DNA of 50,624 nt from Bacillota bacterium (GTDB taxonomy: Bacteria > Bacillota > Clostridia > Tissierellales > Peptoniphilaceae): contig JAQYDN010000020.1 in assembly GCA_028724185.1 (NCBI GenBank), positions 1 through 50,624 on the forward strand. Direction: 5' to 3'. Positions 50,424-50,624 of this stretch are shown piece by piece. A program made the translations under genes and the position numbers. The notes beneath the pieces are model-generated. The model made no database searches. It was not told where the DNA came from and saw nothing but the letters and a program-made list of their open reading frames with translations. Every line of letters starts with the position of its first letter. Positions within the stretch are counted from its first letter, which is position 1.

Positions 50424-50624
50424 TTAATCCGCGCTGTACGGTAAAAGAGCAACTTGTCTTGCTCGTTTTACGGCAGTAGTAATCTTCCGTTGGTGTTTAG
50501 CGCAAGCGCCGGTAACACGTCTCGGGAGAATCTTACCGCGATCGGAAATAAAATGTTTTAATGTTTGAGTATCTTTATAATCGATCTTTTTATCTTTATC
50601 TGCACAGTAGACGCAGACTTTTTT
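50424..50624 (-). CDS. rpsR: 30S ribosomal protein S18, partial at window edge
   Basis: The frame runs from the right edge to TAA at 50426-50424, 66 codons: [20 protein letters not shown]... ending [10 protein letters not shown]. This is the complete core of S18, with the CVYCADK zinc-like cysteine pair (a C+ type), [33 protein letters not shown]. Only a few N-terminal residues are missing. It binds the platform of the 30S subunit with S6. In Firmicutes it belongs to rpsF-ssb-rpsR, which would lie to the right. Confidence 0.95.
   Translation of the reverse strand, partial: KKVCVYCADKDKKIDYKDTQTLKHFISDRGKILPRRVTGACAKHQRKITTAVKRARQVALLPYSAD

Overview
The window is about 50.6 kb of a bacterial chromosome, nearly all of it GC-rich (roughly 50-55% by eye) except the first ~1.6 kb, which is strongly AT-rich. 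Gene content and order point to an anaerobic Bacillota (Firmicutes). The blocks tig-clpP-clpX-lon-engB and rpsR-yybS-gdpP-rplI-dnaB are standard Firmicutes neighbourhoods. AddAB, YdbC, GdpP, a serine T-box and a yybP-ykoY element fit as well. Rubredoxin, an 8Fe-8S ferredoxin, an A-type flavodiiron protein, FeoAB and 2-hydroxyacid fermentation indicate an anaerobe. A Peptoniphilaceae/Tissierellia-like organism is my best guess; this is an inference, not a database result.

Layout. 1-1.6 kb: an AT-rich island with an ImmA/IrrE metallopeptidase, an unknown overlapping partner gene and a decayed serine recombinase tail. 1.6-7.6 kb: rlmD, cvfB, two unknown genes, an EbsC/YbaK-type editing protein, typA and an RsbW-like kinase, all on the minus strand. 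7.8-14.3 kb: rubredoxin (+), then the protein quality-control operon tig-clpP-clpX-lon-engB, in which clpX carries an in-frame TAG. 14.4-18.6 kb: ydbC, an LDH-like dehydrogenase and a zinc-ribbon membrane protein, then a copper ATPase whose C-terminus is a CopZ-like domain. 18.7-25 kb: addA, addB and an RluD-type pseudouridine synthase. 25-28.8 kb: an MltG-like membrane protein (+), an unknown secreted protein, a 35-residue membrane miniprotein (+), trxB and fni. 28.8-34.6 kb: a P-type cation ATPase behind a manganese riboswitch, a stalk-domain secreted protein (+) and serS behind a T-box. 34.6-41.2 kb: ferredoxin, a C_GCAxxG_C_C protein, the feo iron operon, a flavodiiron protein and a two-domain sulfurtransferase. 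41.4-44.5 kb: cbiMNQO cobalt transporter under a cobalamin riboswitch. 44.7-50.6 kb: uppP, dnaB, rplI, gdpP, yybS and the 3' part of rpsR.

The genes form several metal circuits: Cu export with its chaperone, Mn/Ca efflux under a Mn sensor, Fe(II) uptake with a Fur-like box, and Co uptake under a B12 sensor. They also include an electron chain for O2/NO defence (rubredoxin, flavodiiron protein, ferredoxin, thioredoxin reductase). Most intergenic gaps hold recognisable terminators, promoters or leader RNAs.

I found no CRISPR array, intact transposase, tRNA or rRNA, and no clearly new multi-gene system. The most unusual signals are the amber codon inside an otherwise intact clpX, the CopA-CopZ fusion with a perfect internal ribosome-binding site, a 66-bp in-frame tandem duplication in cbiN, and the unknown gene coupled to the ImmA/IrrE peptidase.
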